NCBI GenBank assembly: GCA_963978545.1
Contig: OZ021726.1
Location: 35,190,959-35,254,958 of the forward strand
From: Linyphia triangularis
Taxonomy: Eukaryota; Arthropoda; Arachnida; Araneae; Linyphiidae
DNA length: 64,000 nt
Direction of reading: 5' to 3'
Below the pieces are notes generated by a model. That model saw only the letters and a list, made by a program, of their open reading frames with translations. It was not told the origin of the DNA and made no database searches. A program made the translations under genes and the position numbers. Below are positions 13,680-32,990 of the stretch, piece after piece (positions within the stretch are counted from its first letter, which is position 1; each line of letters starts with the position of its first letter).

Positions 13680-14559
13680 GAAACATTGGATGGTTTTCAT
13701 TTTAAAAATTCTATGAATCAACTGGGGGTAATTTAAATTTTATCTTAAAAAAATCGAAGTAATTTTTTTTTTCTTTTTAAGTCCTGCCTTTGTATGACAG
13801 ATTAATAAACCGTAACATATTCCATTTCAAACAAGTCAACAATTTTAATTATTAAAATAAGTAGTTGATTTGCAAAAGAATGACTAAAACTTTCCTTGCT
13901 TAAAGATTAGAAAAGCAGGATTTTATTTATGATTTACTAACTTATATTATTGAATTTGGATATTTTTTTTTTTATTTCAGTGATATAAAGAGTAAAAGAA
14001 TGCCGCACATAAAAAATTATATAATTATTTGTTGTAATCACAATAAACACATCGAATAAAATCAAATACTTTGTTTTGGGTTTGGTAATAAAATTATATT
14101 TTGTAAGCACACTGATCACTAAACTTCTCTTAGAGCAAACTGATTATAAAATGCTACTCGTGTAATATATAATCGTGTAACCCACTAGTAAAAACCTTCT
14201 CAAGATACAAAATTTAAAATAGAAATTTTCTAAAATATATTTTCAAATAAACTAATAATACAATTACTCTTTTTTAATTTATAAGCTTTATTGTGGATAA
14301 AACTTTCAATAATTGAAGATGAACAACTGTATAAAAACAAATTTCCCTAATTTACACCACAACAATGCTTCAATTTCCAAATATACCCCTCCCCATAAAA
14401 ACAACTATCAATAACCATTACGTCCACGTATTTCTATTCTATTTTATACCCATTGATGTCATTAATGAGACGATCAACCATAAAAGGGTTTTATCTAACC
14501 AGAATAAAGGCATAGTAATTTAAAATCTCATATCCACAACACCATAGAAGTCCGTAATT

Positions 14560-14900
14560 CTACAACAACCATAGCCTGAGATGAAACCCTTAAATTGTAT
14601 TTATAGGGTCCCTGGAGATTTTGATGTTTTCTGTTCTAGAGGAACTTATCTTCTTCCAGAAATAAAGCATTCTAGCCTTAATGGATATCAGGAATACAAT
14701 CCGTACTGACTGGTATGAAAAGGAGATTACCACTATCGTAAACGTCATCATTTCGTTGCCGAGAATAGATGTCCTTGGAAAATTACGTCTTTGTCTACTT
14801 GAGAACTATAATGGAAGGTTTTGAGAGGTTTGATAATGACATATATGATTCTTTCGTGGATGGATACGTAATATGTTTATTAATCAATTGATTGGGATGA
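14560..14900. other. higher-GC island, unassigned
   Basis: Base composition rises well above the surrounding DNA, with no homopolymers and no recognisable reading frame. It may be a conserved noncoding or ancient element segment. Confidence 0.3.
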
Positions 14901-15054
14901 ATTATTGTTTCTGGGGAGTGTTTGCGTTCGAGACGTTCTTAGTTATCAAAAAAAATTGTATATTTTCTCACTGTTATTTATAAAGAAAAAATAAATCTGT
15001 TTTAAAATTATTTATTCTATCAACTTCGTTTTTGTGTATGGCGATCAAATGTTA

Positions 15055-15290
15055 GGGGGATTAACTAACCACTTTATAGGCATTCAATTGAGATGAAGCT
15101 TATCAGATGGACTCGTTACCGATTACCATGTTTTCCATCATGTTTAAGGCAATAAAAAGCTACTGGTTTCATAACGTTTCTATTGCAATATCAGAGGGCT
15201 AATTAACCTACTTGACGTATTCCAATTGATCTGAACGTTGGCAGATAAATAATAATGAATTCTATTAAGTTTTAAAAATAAGTAATGCTC
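15055..15290 (+). repeat. repeat family C, two diverged units
   Basis: Two copies of the family C core occur at about 15090 ('cattcaattgagatgaag') and 15215 ('ttccaattgatctgaacg', then 'ttggcagataaat'). Each is preceded by a 'taactaacc' or 'aattaaccta' segment, as in the 10.9-11.7 kb array. Confidence 0.65.
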
Positions 15291-16053
15291 CTGAATTGAT
15301 GGTTTTCTTTGTAGGTCAACTCGATTTGAGCTCAAAATCACGTAAATAAGTTCCAATTGAGCTTAAAAATTAGTAATTCATATGAAGAATTCAAAGTAAG
15401 AACTTAGTTTTTAAGGGTTGATTTTTTTTTTTTTTTATATATAAAGCTAAATTTTAAGTAACTAATGAGCCTTATCATACGTAATTTGAAATGTGGTTTT
15501 GTTACATGAAACCGCTTGTGACCATTTCTAAACATGACATTGAATTTCTGACCAATCACGAACGCATATTAAAATATTCCCACCAGACACTGCAAAAATC
15601 AGTTGCCTCTACACGACATCGCCATCTTATCGCTACGAGGTATGATTATTGAAACTTTTGTATTTTTGCCATAAATATAAAATAGACGTCTTTGAAAGAT
15701 TTAGTATTGATATTGATGGCTATATTTAGGCTTTTATTGAGGGATTTGTAGAACATTGAATTCATTAAAATAACACAGTTAGCACCGCAATATTTGACAA
15801 TGTCAAAAACAGGGGTTCTAGAAGATTGACAGGTGGTTAGATTGTATTTAGATTACTTCTAAGAAAAGTAACAAGTGTTTATATTTACAGTCTTAAGTTG
15901 TTGGTTGTAATCTTTGTTGTGTTAATAACCTAAAAGTATATTTTTATTTTAAATTCCTTTTATATGGGAATTTATATGTTTTAAAATAAAGTCAAATTTC
16001 TTTTATTATTCTATTATTTCTATTATATTCTACTATTTTTAAAATTAAGTCAA

Positions 16054-20725
<4,672 letters not shown>

Positions 20726-20754
<29 letters not shown>
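20726..20754. repeat. poly(T) tract, 29 bp
   Basis: Uninterrupted T run. Confidence 0.95.
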
Positions 20755-21479
20755 GGTAAAAAGCGTCAGGTTTTCTTTTATTGTATATATAAAATAAGTA
20801 TTCACATAGCTTCCGTATTTAGTAAACAAAAATAAGGGACACTTAAACTTAATATTTTCTTTTCGTAAAATTTTAAAAGGCGTTCAATTTTTTAAATGCA
20901 TCAATGAATTGAATAAAACGATCTTAAGTATTCTTATCTTCAAACAAGTTCTTTAGGAGATACAGATTTTGAAAAAAATTAATTGAGGCTACATATCAGA
21001 ATAAAGCAAATCTAGTCAGAATTAAAGAAATACCATAAGTCATTTTTCTCTTCTTATTCATCAAAAGTAATTAAAATACACCGTAACAAAACATACAAAA
21101 AATAAAAACTCATAATTTAGATAAAAATAAAGATTAGAAGCTTATTAAGGATTAAAATAAAAAATATATAAATAAATGTGTTGCAGCATTGAAGGAAATT
21201 AATTAAGACAATTGGTATCGGATATTTTTTTTACAAATCTTCTTATGCCTACCTTTTACATCACAGTATCTACGAATTTAAATAAATGACACAATCACTA
21301 AGCATTTTTAATACTTTATGAAAATAATGGTAATATATCAAACAAGGAATAAATACATCGAAAAAATGCATTTTCATAATTTTCATAAAAATGCTGTTTC
21401 ATTAAACCGATGTTTTACTCATAAAAGTATTTCGAATTATCATAAACCATAATCGCATACTATATTTTATCACAAGATT

Positions 21480-22090
21480 AGCTCCTGCCACATTGTCTAG
21501 CGTTGTCTTTTGAAGTAATAAAAATTCAAATGCGTTGCAGTTTCCCTTGCAAGACTTCCCAGAAGGCATTCCGCTCTTGAACTAATAACTCCTTTAAGTA
21601 GGTGCCAAAAATTCAATTACAACACTCCCTATAATATAGTCCTCGAATAGCTCTTGTATCATGAAATACCCAAACAATAATCTGAGATCTCTTCAACCGT
21701 AATTAGTATTATTACTTCCAAACACACATTTCATAAGATCTCTCTCATTGGTCTCTGGGAATCACTATGCACGATGGAAGAGGAGTCAAACACTTAATAT
21801 ATCCTCATTCTTGACCTCATTCTAAGAATCCTTAGCGCATTCTCCAGATTCGAAAGGAATGGTGCCTCCATATTCTCGCACCTTCAAGAGTGTTTCGTCC
21901 CATTACCCGTTTCCGACATTTTCATTAAAGCAGGAAAAGCATACAATGGGAATTTCTGTCATGACAGCATTACCTCTACATAAATTTACTTTCGAGAGGC
22001 GTTCGCTGCGTATTGGGCTAAGGTCAGATGGTTGAGAGTAATTGAAATGGTTGTTATTGGAATCGGAACTATCGTTAGGATGTTACTTTT
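21480..22090. other. higher-GC island, about 600 bp, unassigned
   Basis: This is the largest compositional island outside the Gypsy element. It is complex sequence without tandem structure, with many stop codons in all frames. It reads like conserved noncoding DNA or a decayed element; neither can be shown from the sequence alone. Confidence 0.35.
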
Positions 22091-22131
22091 CATTGTGTTA
22101 TATTAAAAATGGCTGCAGAGATATGGAAAAG

Positions 22132-22155
22132 TTTTTTTTTTTTTTTTTTTTTTTT
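22132..22155. repeat. poly(T) tract, 24 bp
   Basis: Uninterrupted T run just after the higher-GC island. Confidence 0.95.
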
Positions 22156-25100
22156 AATTATTTAAGATTTTAAATTTATTCGAATTTCTATGGCTCATTT
22201 TTTTTTATGATATTAGAATAAAGTCTTTAAAATTTATAAAATTTGTAATAAGCATTAATGAAGAATATTTTAGTTAAGCTGTGAACAACGGGACACGTGT
22301 ACCTCTATATAAAGTCAATTTTTATGCCAAAATTACTAATTTAATTTGTAACTATTAGATTTATTTCTATTATTAAATAATATTTCACTACTATGTATAT
22401 TATTATATTTCTAAATGTATACATATTATACTTTTCATTGAATGTAAACGATAGGTAATTCAAATAATACATAATTATTAAAATTATTTGAGTGCATATT
22501 TAAATTATATGAATAAATATTACTCATTTTTACATCAATTATTTAAATTTCAATAAATATTCATTTACTCATAACATATTTACAGCTTATTTACTTATTA
22601 TTTTATAAAACTTAGCCAATTTGTTAGATGACATTAAAAGCTTATTCAGTACTATACTGAGTCCCCCTTAAAAGCAGGGATGAATTTATTGATGACAACT
22701 AATATTAATGGCTAGTCTAAATGGTTATCGAGTTATTCTTATAGAAAATAATACATTATTATAAAAGTAATATAAACGTATATTTCAAACTTCAAACTAA
22801 TTGGTTTAAATGCAATATCTAATTTAGCTTAATAATACACACATTTATGAAGGATCGTTTTTAATAGACACCACATATAAGGTATTTTCTATTATATAAT
22901 AATGTTATTTCATAGATGAACAAAGGTAAAAACGATTGTATACCCATCACGTAAACGTCATTTAAAATACATTTTAAATAGATAAATTAAATATTTTTAT
23001 TGTTATAGAAATTATATGTATGTATAGTTAACTATAATCAGTTATGTAATCACAAATAATTAATATGCATGCAATATTACCTTACTTTCCTAAATAACCT
23101 AGAGAACTCTCGGAATCAGACCTCCACTTGGGGATCTTCAGTCTCTGTTTTCAAAGTGAGTGGACACGATGGCAATTGTGACAGACATTCTTAAGTTTTT
23201 TTGGGAAGGGGATGGTCGATGAAAGTTTTTCAGATTTTCTTCCACTGGAGAGGTGAAAGTTCTTCGATTTCCCTTTGTGGGAACTACCTTTTGTAATTTC
23301 CTTTGTAACTCCTTTTGAAAGGAATTTCCCCTTAACACTTAATATTAAGCTCTAACTATGTCCCGGGATTGTATAGCCTTCGTGTAATTTTTACGGGTGA
23401 AAATCTTCAATACAATCAACCTGAATAATGAATGTTTCTCATTTAAAATATATCACATGTTTTAAGAATTAGTAAAATTTATACCAAATAACTTAAGAAA
23501 TATGGAAATATATTGGTGAAACATCATGAGAAATTCCAATTGAGGCATTGGTGAGGAATTTCCTCCAAATATAGGCTTTTGGTTTAAATTATTACTTTCT
23601 TTCAGGGTGATTACATCTATTCAATTCAGTCTCTATTAAAGGTTCTACGATTTTAACAAATGCATATTTATCTAAATAAGTGTTATTAATGATTAATTGA
23701 ACACTTTACTATTTTGAAGATCCCGTTAACGAATACTGATAATCTATGTCAATGCTCATATCCATTCTAATCACTTAAATAATAATTACATTTTAACCGT
23801 TAAATCTGCTTATCCATTATTAAATGATTAAAGTAGACATGCTTGTGTTTTGATGATAATGTGTTTGACATTCCATTGTTTAAATATTACCCTTTATATA
23901 AATTGTAATTTCATCGAACTGGTTTCTAGAATACTTCTGATTTCAGATATCTGGAAGTTTTAAGGAATTAAAAAACAAAATGAAAACGAGACAAACTTTA
24001 TTATTTCTCTTTTCTGCCTGGCAAGCATTTTTTTAAATATTGTCTTTTATTTATGAGTATATTTTCTGAAATTTGAAAGTATTGTTATTTAAAAAATTCT
24101 TTGTTCAACGTTCTTGTTATAAAACTACCAAATACTGCAATTTTAATAACATACAAAATATGTTTAAATCTAAAATTATATTTGTTAATTCACATCAATT
24201 TAGAATATTTAAGTTTGTTGAGTTTTTTCTAAAAAACTACTCCACTTGCTTAAAAAGAAACGTATTACAAAAATTATGATTTAACAAATGTTCAATATTT
24301 AGTTTTATAGTATTTATATTTGTAAATAATTTAAATTCTCTGTAAAATTTTATTTCATAATTTTCATCTTATTTAATCATTTGCTACAACTCTTCTGAAT
24401 AAAAAAAAAACTCTATAATAAATTAATCAGCAAATTTATGTATGTATAATTAATAATTAAGTTACTTGTGTCAACTTACCTATGCAATTTAAGTTGTTGC
24501 TAGTTAATACGTAAAAAAATAATCTCCCAAAAAGGTAAGCTTTTATTAATTCATTTAAGGTGCAAATTTTTTGTTTAAAATGTAAAATATATATCAATGG
24601 CAAAAACAAATTATCATTGGATAAAATTTGGTTATTTTTATTTAAATTATTTTTTCTAAACAATTTATTAATAATTTCTTTCATTCATCGATGCATTGAA
24701 ATGTGTAAAATTTTATTATCTTAAATAAAGTTTTAATAAAAGTCGAACTTAAAGAATATCTTATGATTATAAATTGTTTTATGACAGATCATTCAATTTA
24801 TAATTAGTACGATGACGTTAATGATAATAAAAAACAATAATCCAATAAAGCAACAGTAATTTGTCTTAAAACTTTATCTATAATAAGAGTTTGTGAAAAG
24901 GGAAATTAATTAAATCTTATCGAAAGTATTCTGTAAAACATTTGTTATATTATTTATTAAAGAATCCAAAATAAAACAACACTGTGTATGAAATGGATAG
25001 TATATTTTGCTAAGATAAATCCTCCCTTTCTTTCTTAAGTATACGTTAAAAAATTCAATTCAACCTCAAAACTTTCAGTGTGACAGTTTGTTTGGCTGAG

Positions 25101-27515
25101 CAAATATTTTCTTACATCTTGGGTAAAAGTAAGGGGATTTTAAAAAGTGTAACACCATTACATTAATTAAATTTCTTATCCCAACTTTTAATAGATTCCA
25201 GTTTCAATTTATAAAGGAAGATGTGTTGATAAATTTTGAAACACTATTTATCTTATGCAACGCTTTCAAGGTGAAAGTAATCTTAATACCGTCTAACAAG
25301 TAATGTACACGAATTATTAAAGTGATTATATTCACTTTTAAAGAATCTATGAATTCTATCAATTGCAAACACTTTAAACTGAATTGTGAAGGAATTAAAA
25401 GATAGATATTAAAAACGTATAGGTCACAAGAATGTATAATCTCGGATTTTAAAATTGGATTAATAATATTTTACTCTGATTAATAAATAATTTTAAATTT
25501 ATAATTTGTTTACTTCATATGTTTATTTTTGTATATCAATCCAAAACTTATAATTAAATTTAAAAAATGTATACTAAATGCATGCTATTTCCGAACTCAA
25601 ACTGTATTCTACTTTTTTTTTTCATCTGCGTTAGAATATTTAATAAATAATGTTAACAGCAAAACTTCAAATAATATTTGATCAAAATTTGACAATGACA
25701 TCACGTGACAATGATGGTCCAAGAAAATTGGACTTTAAACTTTAAAATAGCATAGCTAAGAAGCAACTGCCATGGTGTTAATTATTAATTGACTATCAAA
25801 AGTTGTAATTCTTTTGTTGACAAAAGTTGTTAAGTTTTGATTTCTTTCTCTCCATACCTATCAATAATATTTTTAAAATTAGAATACAAAACTTGTGAAA
25901 ATTTGCTAATTTTAAAATGTTTTTCTTGATGAAAACATGGAAACTTTAAGAGAAAATATCATAATGTATGTCACACAATTATTATCAATTATTTTATGTA
26001 AAAGATTTTATTTTAAATATTGATTACAATCAAATTTATTTTATAAACACTTGAAATGGAAAATAAAATAATATTTATTCGTTATACGATTGTATCTCAG
26101 ATATCTGGCATCTTCAATAAAAGTCAAATAAATATGTTGTATAGCTGTAACATAGTCATTGTATGTTATAACATCGATTGCATAATCAATAATCAAACCT
26201 GCATAAATGGAAACTGATTAACCCAGCTGTATCTGACAGTTACAAATCATGGGGAAATAAATTACTTATTTAATGTTTGCTTATTTCTACAACATTCGTA
26301 AGGAATACTTATTATTAAATAACTGAAAGAAAGCACAAAACTAAGAGATGTCAATAAATCACTATACTACTCATAAACTAACTACATTGATTATTAATAT
26401 GCAAATAATGACATAATTGAATTAACTTTTGACATTTCATGACACAGATGAAAGGGAAGAAATGAAATAGTTGAGGATAGTATCATGGTAACAATGCACA
26501 TTTTATGTGATATTCACGACAAAAGATGAAATGCAGCTTAGAAAGTGCATTGTTATTTTGTTTCAAAACGTACATAAGAGAAATATTTTTGAAACACAAT
26601 ATTTCAGCACAAACAATTAACTGCATGCATTATATGTTAACTTTAAGTGTATCACTTATTGTATTCTCAATGAAAAACTTGTATTTCATTGCTACATTTT
26701 AAAAAACAAGTACCACAGATATACAGTTTTCAAGGCAACTATACGTATGTTAGTGACATTTTCGATGATTGATGACGTGAGAATACAAATTGAGTCTTGA
26801 AGCATTTGTTCAAAAAGTGTCAGTGTTTTTTCAAAAGTAATTTTGAAACTTTTCTAGGGAACAATACGCAAAATTATTATTATTATTATTATTTTTTTTT
26901 TTTAGCATGACGACATTTAATGACCAATATTTCCCGCTGTAGGTTGATGACTGAAATTTAAAAATATAACTTTTCCAATTTGGAGGGATGTTTATTTACA
27001 AAATTGACATTTAAGTTTATGAATTTAAGTAGGAAGATTGTCCTTGATAGAGATTTAATTCGATTTTTCTAATTGCAGTCCAAATTTATATTTTCAATAA
27101 ATTACAATAGAAACACACTTCCAGTCAACTTTTAATGCACTTCTGGTAAGAAAACACCATTAAGCCTTATGTAATCCTTCTAAACTTATAACGACTATCA
27201 AACCTGATATTATACTTTATTACCACTGTCTATAACATTTTTAGTAGCACATCTAGAAAGTGCAAATTAAATTCCGGATAGCTATTTCAGGAACTACGTT
27301 TATTCAACTTCCAGTTGAATTTAGGTATGAGATTTCATTTCATTTTCACCTCAGACAGACAAGTGGATGACCGGACGACGACTTGGCATAAGCTTCTCGT
27401 ACCATTTTAGTATTCATGAAACAAATAAAACGAGGAATTATGTCTTTCACTGAAGTACTGTTACAAATAAATATGATCAAAATTTCCTTAAATGTTTCCA
27501 AAAGTAAAATATTCT
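22156..27515. other. AT-rich noncoding DNA
   Basis: No gene, RNA or element recognised. The 23138-23338 segment is somewhat less AT-rich and has an open frame of 66 codons on the - strand rich in Lys, Arg and Ser, but no motif supports it. Confidence 0.4.
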
Positions 27516-27523
27516 ATGTAATT

Positions 27524-28089
27524 TAAAGGTCGGAAATATCAATCAAAATAAATATCGACTACTATAACACTACTATCGACTACAAAATACTATATCGTTG
27601 CATAGAAAAAATATCGATAAAATATCGATTTATCAATTAATGATTTTTTTTATTTGATTTTCAATTTTGCCAGAAACAAAGTTTTTTGGGGCAAATTTCT
27701 ACTTTTCATTGTTGTTTTTTTGTAAGGTAACTACTTTTTCAACTGAAATGCATCTATTACAAAAAAAAAAAAAAAAAAAAAAAAATGTTATATTTTCGCT
27801 TAATTGGTGCAGTGATTTTAAGATAAATTTAGATAATTTTCAATAGCTTTTAAGTGTATGGAAAATATTGAATATTGATGCTGGTTTGACTGTCTTTCAG
27901 CCAAGTTCAAACTTTAGTTTTGAAGTTTTTTAAAAGGGAATAAATAAAATCGAAAAACACATGGAACTACAAAACAATCATCAAAAACCTAAAAATGTTT
28001 GAAAATATCGATATATCGGTGACTTTTATCGATATTTTTTTAGAAATATCGATAAAAATATCGTCATATCAATATATTGCCGACCTCTA
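27524..28089 (+). mobile_element. hAT-type MITE, copy 1
   Basis: Termini 'taaaggtcgg' and 'ccgacctcta' are inverted repeats, and an exact 8-bp target duplication, atgtaatt, lies at 27516-27523 and 28090-28097. Eight-base duplications with such ends fit the hAT superfamily. No transposase is encoded. The subterminal regions carry four exact TATCGATA octamers (27612, 28006, 28027, 28047) and several near matches. A 25-bp poly(A) tract (27761-27785) lies inside. It is homologous, in the opposite orientation, to the element at 35308-35812. Confidence 0.88.
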
Positions 28090-28104
28090 ATGTAATTGCT
28101 AGCA

Positions 28105-28127
28105 TTTTTTTTTTTTTTTTTTTTTTT
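28105..28127. repeat. poly(T) tract, 23 bp
   Basis: Begins 7 bp after the target duplication of hAT copy 1. It is outside the element. Confidence 0.95.
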
Positions 28128-31100
28128 AAACACCATATTAGAAAGTGGGCGAGTGCATGTAATGATATGACTGAGCATCAAATGGAGGGAAAGGATATCT
28201 GTGTATGAGTCATTTAAAAGCATTTTTAAGAGAAAAATGCATTTATCGAGCATTCAAATATTTAAAACACAAAATCTCTTTACTACTGACTAGTTCAGTA
28301 CAATTCAATAGTGTTATTTAATTGAAAATTTACTGCTAGCTGATGAAAATTTCCCATAGCAATGAAGTGAGGCAAAATGGATAATATTCAAAATTCATAT
28401 GGTATGTAAAAAAATAATTAATAATGTAGTTTTAAGATTTTTAGATATTGACATTGTTATATTAGACTTTTGTATTTTTGTATTTTTAAACGCAAATTTT
28501 GTATTTTTATAGAATGCTTTTCATTTTTTAAATTAAAATTACTGGTTGCAACACTGGAAAAATATCTTAGTTAGAAAATTAACAAAATATATTCGCCAAA
28601 AAAATGACTTTTGTTAAACGTTATATTGCTTGAAATAATAATACTTTAAATACTACAGTTATTTTATAGTAATATGTATTAGAAAAAGCAAATAAAATGT
28701 TGTTGTTTTTTTACATATAAGATACAGTAACTGTGAACGAAAGACATTTAGAGCAAAATCACTATAGTGAAATGCTATCTCAAGCTAATACTTATGTTTT
28801 AGTTCGAACAAATAAAGTGGATTTCTAATATTTTCACAACAACTTTTGGATAAATATGCTTTTTACCTTAGTTTTTTAATTAGTTTTACTAAAATTTGCT
28901 ACAAATGCCTAATCAGTAAGGAATGGGAAGCAATAATTAAAGAGTTAAATACAAACCATTAGCATCTTTAATCTAACCCGAAATTCACTTTTTAGATTAT
29001 TATCAAAGTAGATATATTCAAACATTTTCGTTTTAATTTTCGAAAGTTTATTATTATTTTGAAGTATAATGTCGTGCATTAAATTTAAAAAAAAATATGT
29101 TTGTTTTTTACGAAATTTTTCTGTTTAATAATTGTGAACCTAAGAACATGTGTGAACCTAAGATCATGTGGCTGTTTAAGAATTTTTCTTGTTAACACAA
29201 TTTCCGTAGCAACACAATAAAAGCATTTCTCGTGATGCAAAAAATATTTGTAATCGGACTAGGAACTGAATTCCAATATACCTGTAGAGCATTATTTTTG
29301 GTTTTGATCTTCCATTCATTAGTAATAAGAACCTTCCTACTTTAGAGGAACAGTAATCCTTAATATCAGTTTAGTTTCTACTGTACGTCTACTTTTATGA
29401 GCCAATAGACTTTAAAATAATAAACAAATTCCTCATGAAAAATATCTAAATAAACAAGATTGAGTCTTATTCAATTTATTGCATCGTAATTACACAGAAT
29501 CCTCCCAAAAAAAGAATATTTTTTTGTATGTAATATTTTTTTTAAACTTTAGTTTCATTTGATATCTCTGCAATTATAGCCCCTGTTTTTTAAAAAATAA
29601 TGTTTCTTTAATGGACTTCAAAATTAGTTTTGAAACACTTTTAAGGTTTTAATTAACATGATCTTTAAGAACTTCCAAACATACTCGCATTTAAATTCTC
29701 CATCTTCTTCGTTTTCTCCTCGAACCTAGACCAATTTAGAGAATATACTACTCTGCAAAATCTCTAGAGAAATGATTCATTTTGTGTGTTATCATTGCAG
29801 GCAACAACCTTTAACATCATTTTTCAAAACCATTTTTATCATTATACTATAGAACCTCGACAAACCATAAAAAAAGTGAGCAAGAAATATCGTGATTTGA
29901 ATTTAAATGTTTGAGTGAACTATTGATTATTAATATAAATTATTTATAATTTGTATGTTTTAAATAACTATGTGAAGGTTATATTTTATTTTAATATTAT
30001 GTGCTGTAAATATAACATTTAAATTACATGAACAGAAAGAACGAACACAATTTTTTGATTAACAAAAATAAATATAAATCAATATAAATGAAGTAAATTG
30101 TTGGGATTTAGGAGGCATTTTCATGAGAAATAAAGCAAAAAACTATAAAACGTAGATTTAAAATTTTCTATATTTATGCTACATAAAATACCACTTAATT
30201 ATTATTGAACCATCCTTTATAGTCTCTTGGATAAAAAAAATGCCAGTAATCTTAAGAGGGAAAAATATTCATTAAATTACTTTCATAAATATATAATCTT
30301 TGAAGTTAATTTTTAGTTGAAGGATGATATATATTATAAAAGAATTCCTAAAGAGTTTACTCTATTTTGTAGAATTTTGTCGATTGCTCAACACTTTAAT
30401 TTCGCCTATTATTTAAGAATATCAGCATAATTCTTTAATTTTGCTTCAATGTGAAGATAACATTGATTGGACTAAACTAAAAGAAAATCTAAACAAAATG
30501 ATCACTAAAATGGTAAAACTGTCTTGTTCAAGTTCTGGATCTAAAAATGAAGAGAAATCATAAATGGGTGTCATCAAATTTAACCATTTTTTAACGGCAT
30601 ATTGCAATTTTGGAATTGTATTTTTAATACACTATATTGGTATTCTTCAAACTAATTGTATAATCAGAAATGGATTTTAGGAGATTTATAATACTGCCAA
30701 AATATCAAATGTATGAAAAAAAAGTGTGGGTAAAATGTATTACCGAAGATAGCGTATTGACAAGAAAAATTACTAGAATAAATTAATTGTGTTGACTGTG
30801 AATGGAGTGCGATTTGGTAAGTTTTTTTTTTTTTTCCCCCCTTTTTTTTTTTTTTTCTTTTTTTTCCTTTTTTTTTTTTTCCTTTTCCTTTTTCTTTTAC
30901 TACCCAAGTGGTTCTTCATATACATTTCCTTTCATGAGAAACGTAGTAGAGAAATGAAATATCTATATCTTATATTACGCTTTTTAAAACCTACTTTCAA
31001 GGTAAAATTAAAATGTCTTTAAGGTAATACAAATAATGTATGGAATGAATTCAAAATGTATTACAAAACAAATATGAATACCATTGATGTCCAAAATAAC

Positions 31101-32514
31101 TTTTCCCATTTCACAAACCTCATAATCTCTACTAAAGTCATCTATGCAAGTTATTTAATTAAACCTTTTGATTAGTTATCCGTGTTATCGTGTAGGGAGT
31201 CAGCTGGCTGTATTTGTGCAATGTGCAATGAATCCTTTAATAATCTTTAACCTTCAAATTATAAGATTATATTTTGTATCAAACTGAATGTACAATTCTT
31301 TCATTATAAATCATGTATTTTTATGCTTCAATATATTCAAGAAATTTGAGATTAATAATTTTTTAAATGGTTAGTTTGATTTATTTAATTATACAAAATT
31401 ACGCACAAGTAAGTTATTAAGTTTTTATGTGTCATAAATTTCAATAAATGTGCCAACTATTCATTAAATAAATAGAAAAAATTAGAATAAAAAAATACAA
31501 ATTTACAAAAATAAGGAGAAATGCGACTAACTCAAAGTTTTTTTATTAGCAAAAATAAGTATTATTGCTTTTTAAAATGCAAATCCAACGTATTCAGCTT
31601 TCATACTTTCCCAATTACTGTTTTAAAAATCATTAAAATAAATTGGAGATTTCTTTAAAAAAAATTTATACGATTGAGATTTGACAATAGTACTGAATTA
31701 TATTGCATAGCTTTTTACTTCTGTTTAAGGGATGCGTGAACACGATCCAATTTTCCAAAATAACTTTTTAGAAAGTTTTTCCACTTCTGAACTTCTCCCA
31801 TTTCTGTTATCAAAATGAAAATAATTCTCGAAGCAGAAAAGTATTTAAAGTATAACTTAAGTTTTTTCCTGAGAGTCAGTTTAGAAAAATAGATTTACAA
31901 ATTACATTTCTTCTTTTCAAATACATTTTGTCAAACAGATTTTCTAATAACTATCAATTAGTTATGTACAAAATGGATAAAATAATCAGGTTGGATTCTA
32001 TAAATGACGATATCACAAACCATAGCTTTTCAATATTTTTCACCTCACTATGACTCCACTTTTGTCACACTGTTGTGACATATTTTTCGTTCCGGGTTGA
32101 AAGTTTGAAACTGCAGAAGTCGTAGCACTTAAATAAAGTACCAGGGGCTACGGGGATCATGTGATTTTGTTACCACTAAATCCCGAAAGTCGTTAATCTG
32201 CACTTTACCTAGCTAATATGCAGATTAATTGATTTACTCCGTTAACGTGTGGAATCGAAAGTGTTCCACATTTTACCTTCGTAATGGGCATATTGGCAGC
32301 TTTCTTATCGTTAAAATTCGAAAGGATGTTTGATGACTTATTCTATCAATTAGTTTGTTTGTTGTTTGGTTGCATTAACATAATTCCTTAGATATCGAAA
32401 AATAAATAATTCTATGTTAATTTCCTAAATTTTAACAATATTTTAAACCGTTTTATTTTTGTACTATAGTTTTAATTGATTGATTATTGATGCTTTCAAG
32501 TAATTTATTGATTG
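28128..32514. other. AT-rich noncoding DNA
   Basis: Nothing coding recognised. It contains a broken pyrimidine tract (separate entry) and, from about 32040, a less AT-rich segment sharing motifs with 33.05-33.16 kb (gttaatctgca.ttta.cta around 32194 and gcgaatctgcattttatcta around 33058). Confidence 0.4.
30823..30900. repeat. polypyrimidine tract (T/C), about 78 bp
   Basis: An almost pure T/C run with blocks of C, expected to read as a low-complexity Phe/Pro/Leu frame. It is not coding. Confidence 0.9.
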
Positions 32515-32527
32515 TATTAACTTGATT

Positions 32528-32812
32528 TGAAGCCCGGTGGTGCAGTGGTAGCGCATTGCACTGCCACGCCACTGGTTCACGGTTCAATCCCAGTGACTAG
32601 GCAAGGTTGACTCAGCCTATCATCCCTTAAGTGAGTCGATTAAAGGAGATCCAAGCATGCTTGGGAACTAAATACTGTTGGTTCAAACGTCAGACTGACC
32701 ATCTGACCGGAACATTCCTGTATGTTACCCCGGGTCCCATGGTCAAGTAAGCTGTATTGGGCGCAGAAGGCCAAGGACCGCCCATGTGACTGTTACACCG
32801 CTGAGTTTAGTT
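32528..32812 (+). mobile_element. SINE family B, tRNA-derived, 285 bp
   Basis: The head carries a perfect pol III A box, tggtgcagtgg (32538-32548), and a near-perfect B box, ggttcaatccc (32581-32591), at tRNA-like spacing. A 13-bp direct repeat, tattaacttgatt, flanks it at 32515-32527 and 32813-32825. The body is markedly GC-richer than the surroundings. The 3' end is not a poly(A) tail (ends 'ctgagtttagttta'). Other copies in the genome would confirm the family; none is in this window. Confidence 0.85.
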
Positions 32813-32937
32813 TATTAACTTGATTCTGTAGATATCAAAAAATAAATAACATTATGTTAATTTAAGCGTACAGAAACGTTGCTATTGTTCCAGCAAAGTT
32901 CTTATTTTCACTTTAACCAGTGCCTAGTAGGAAATGG

Positions 32938-32990
32938 GCAGATTATCTAGGTCGTGTGCAGATAATCTAGGTCATGTGCAGATTACCTAG
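32938..32990 (+). repeat. 20-bp minisatellite, 2.5 copies
   Basis: Units gcagattatctaggtcgtgt, gcagataatctaggtcatgt and a partial gcagattacctag lie head to tail. Confidence 0.85.
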
